30,146 bases of DNA from assembly GCA_041476545.1 (NCBI GenBank), contig JBGOTP010000011.1, positions 1 through 30,146 on the forward strand, read 5' to 3'. Below the pieces are notes generated by a model. It searched no databases, was not told the origin of the DNA, and was given only the letters and a program-made list of their open reading frames with translations. Shown piece after piece: positions 29,602 to 30,146 of the stretch. Numbering within the stretch: the first letter of the stretch is position 1; each line of letters begins with the position of its first letter. A program made the position numbers and the translations under genes. Origin of the DNA: JBGOTP01 sp041476545. GTDB lineage: Bacteria; Acidobacteriota; Vicinamibacteria; Vicinamibacterales; CAVVIG01.

Positions 29602-30032
29602 CTCCTGACGATGCCGGCTTGCTCGTGCTCATTGCGGACGACTTCCAAGACGCCCGCGAGATGTATGCGGAGTATTTCGCGTTCTCAGGTTTCCGGGTCG
29701 TGGAGGCATCGACTGGAATCGAAGCGATCGAGAAAGCCATCGAGTTGACTCCCAACGTCATCCTGATGGATCTCTCGCTTCCAGGCATAGATGGATGGGA
29801 GGCGACCAGGCGCCTCAAGGCTGACCGCCGGACCAAGCACATTCCGCTGATCGCGTTGACGGGGCACGCGCTGACGGGATCCAGTGAAAGCGCAAAGGCA
29901 GCCGGGTGCGATGCATTCGTGACGAAACCATGTTTGCCCGACGCGCTCGTTGACGAGGTCAGGCGGTTGCTGGCGGCCTCGGACGCGGAGGGCAATCGTC
30001 GCGCGCCGCAGGACACGAATCCTTCCGCCTGA
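29598..30032 (+). CDS. single-domain response regulator (CheY-like receiver)
   Basis: A 144-residue stand-alone receiver with no output domain. Acidic pair Asp14-Asp15 (LIADD), phospho-acceptor Asp58 (ILMDLSLPGIDGWE), Thr88 (ALTGHA) and Lys110 (FVTKPC) are all present, so it should accept phosphate. Such proteins act as phospho-relay shuttles or by protein contact. The short C-terminal tail is hydrophilic. GTG 29598 is chosen because codons before it lose the G/C third-position bias; ATG 29547 would add 17 residues. It is 132 bp after the NtrC-type gene and may share its transcript. Confidence 0.92.
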   Translation: MTPDDAGLLVLIADDFQDAREMYAEYFAFSGFRVVEASTGIEAIEKAIELTPNVILMDLSLPGIDGWEATRRLKADRRTKHIPLIALTGHALTGSSESAKAAGCDAFVTKPCLPDALVDEVRRLLAASDAEGNRRAPQDTNPSA

Positions 30033-30087
30033 GCTTGGTGCTGTTCTTGCTCACAACTCGACATCTCTACGTCTCGGCCCAAGAGAC

Positions 30088-30124
30088 TGTAGCGAATCAC
30101 GACAATTCGTAGCGAGTTACGACA
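30088..30124. repeat. paired 16-bp direct repeat with 20-bp period (candidate regulator binding sites)
   Basis: GTAGCGAATCACGACA (30089-30104) and GTAGCGAGTTACGACA (30109-30124) match at 14 of 16 positions with starts 20 bp apart, about two helical turns. The first copy with its preceding T has TGT and ACA ends 11 bp apart, a shape like sites bound by Fis-type helix-turn-helix dimers. GGGCACG at 30136-30142 could be the -24 half of a sigma-54 promoter whose -12 half falls outside the window. Confidence 0.7.
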
Positions 30125-30146
30125 CCTCGGAAGCTGGGCACGAGAA

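Overview
The window is a high-GC, gene-dense bacterial chromosome segment with no tRNA, rRNA, CRISPR array, insertion sequence or phage gene. Gene content (full respiratory complex I membrane arm, DUF4159 and MXAN_5187-type proteins, OmpA-like envelope protein, sigma-54 activator) and strong G/C third-position bias suggest a Gram-negative aerobe. An Acidobacteriota (Vicinamibacteria-like) origin is my best guess, made from gene content only.

Layout. 1-2762 (minus strand): a four-gene run read right to left, iron-permease-like membrane protein, YajQ, DUF4159 secreted protein, and a PP2C phosphatase cut by the window edge. 2825-7087 (plus): a tight three-gene set, fdhD, an OFA-family MFS transporter and an FdhF/YdeP-type molybdopterin oxidoreductase. 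FdhD would sulfurate the molybdenum cofactor of the oxidoreductase and the transporter would move formate, oxalate or a related acid. 7098-9036: a secreted serine hydrolase with a C-terminal PDZ-like domain and a small coiled-coil protein. 9238-21671: a complex I operon in the order nuoA, B, C, gmhA-like, D, E, F, H, J, K, L, M, N. nuoG and nuoI are absent, and a phosphoheptose isomerase gene sits between nuoC and nuoD. Many gene junctions carry short-unit repeats or long inverted repeats. 21742-24434: an MXAN_5187-type protein, a cold-shock gene (minus) and purH, the last two diverging from an overlapping promoter. 24574-30146: an OmpA-family protein (minus), a diguanylate cyclase with a degenerate receiver (minus), an NtrC-type sigma-54 activator (plus), a single-domain receiver (plus) and an intergenic tail.

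Three regulatory patterns stand out. (1) Five genes in 1-8800 lack a Shine-Dalgarno site and instead have a TANNNT -10-like hexamer 6-9 nt before the start codon, which suggests leaderless transcripts. (2) The csp gene has a sigma-70-like promoter overlapping the purH start, followed by a strong intrinsic terminator inside the csp leader, which suggests attenuation. (3) The ompA-like gene has a -24/-12 promoter, an extended Shine-Dalgarno and an upstream 16-17 bp element. Variants of that element occur before the NtrC-type gene and as a helically phased pair at the window end. This outlines a candidate sigma-54 regulon around that activator.

All calls rest on reading the sequence and recognising families; no database search or computation was run.
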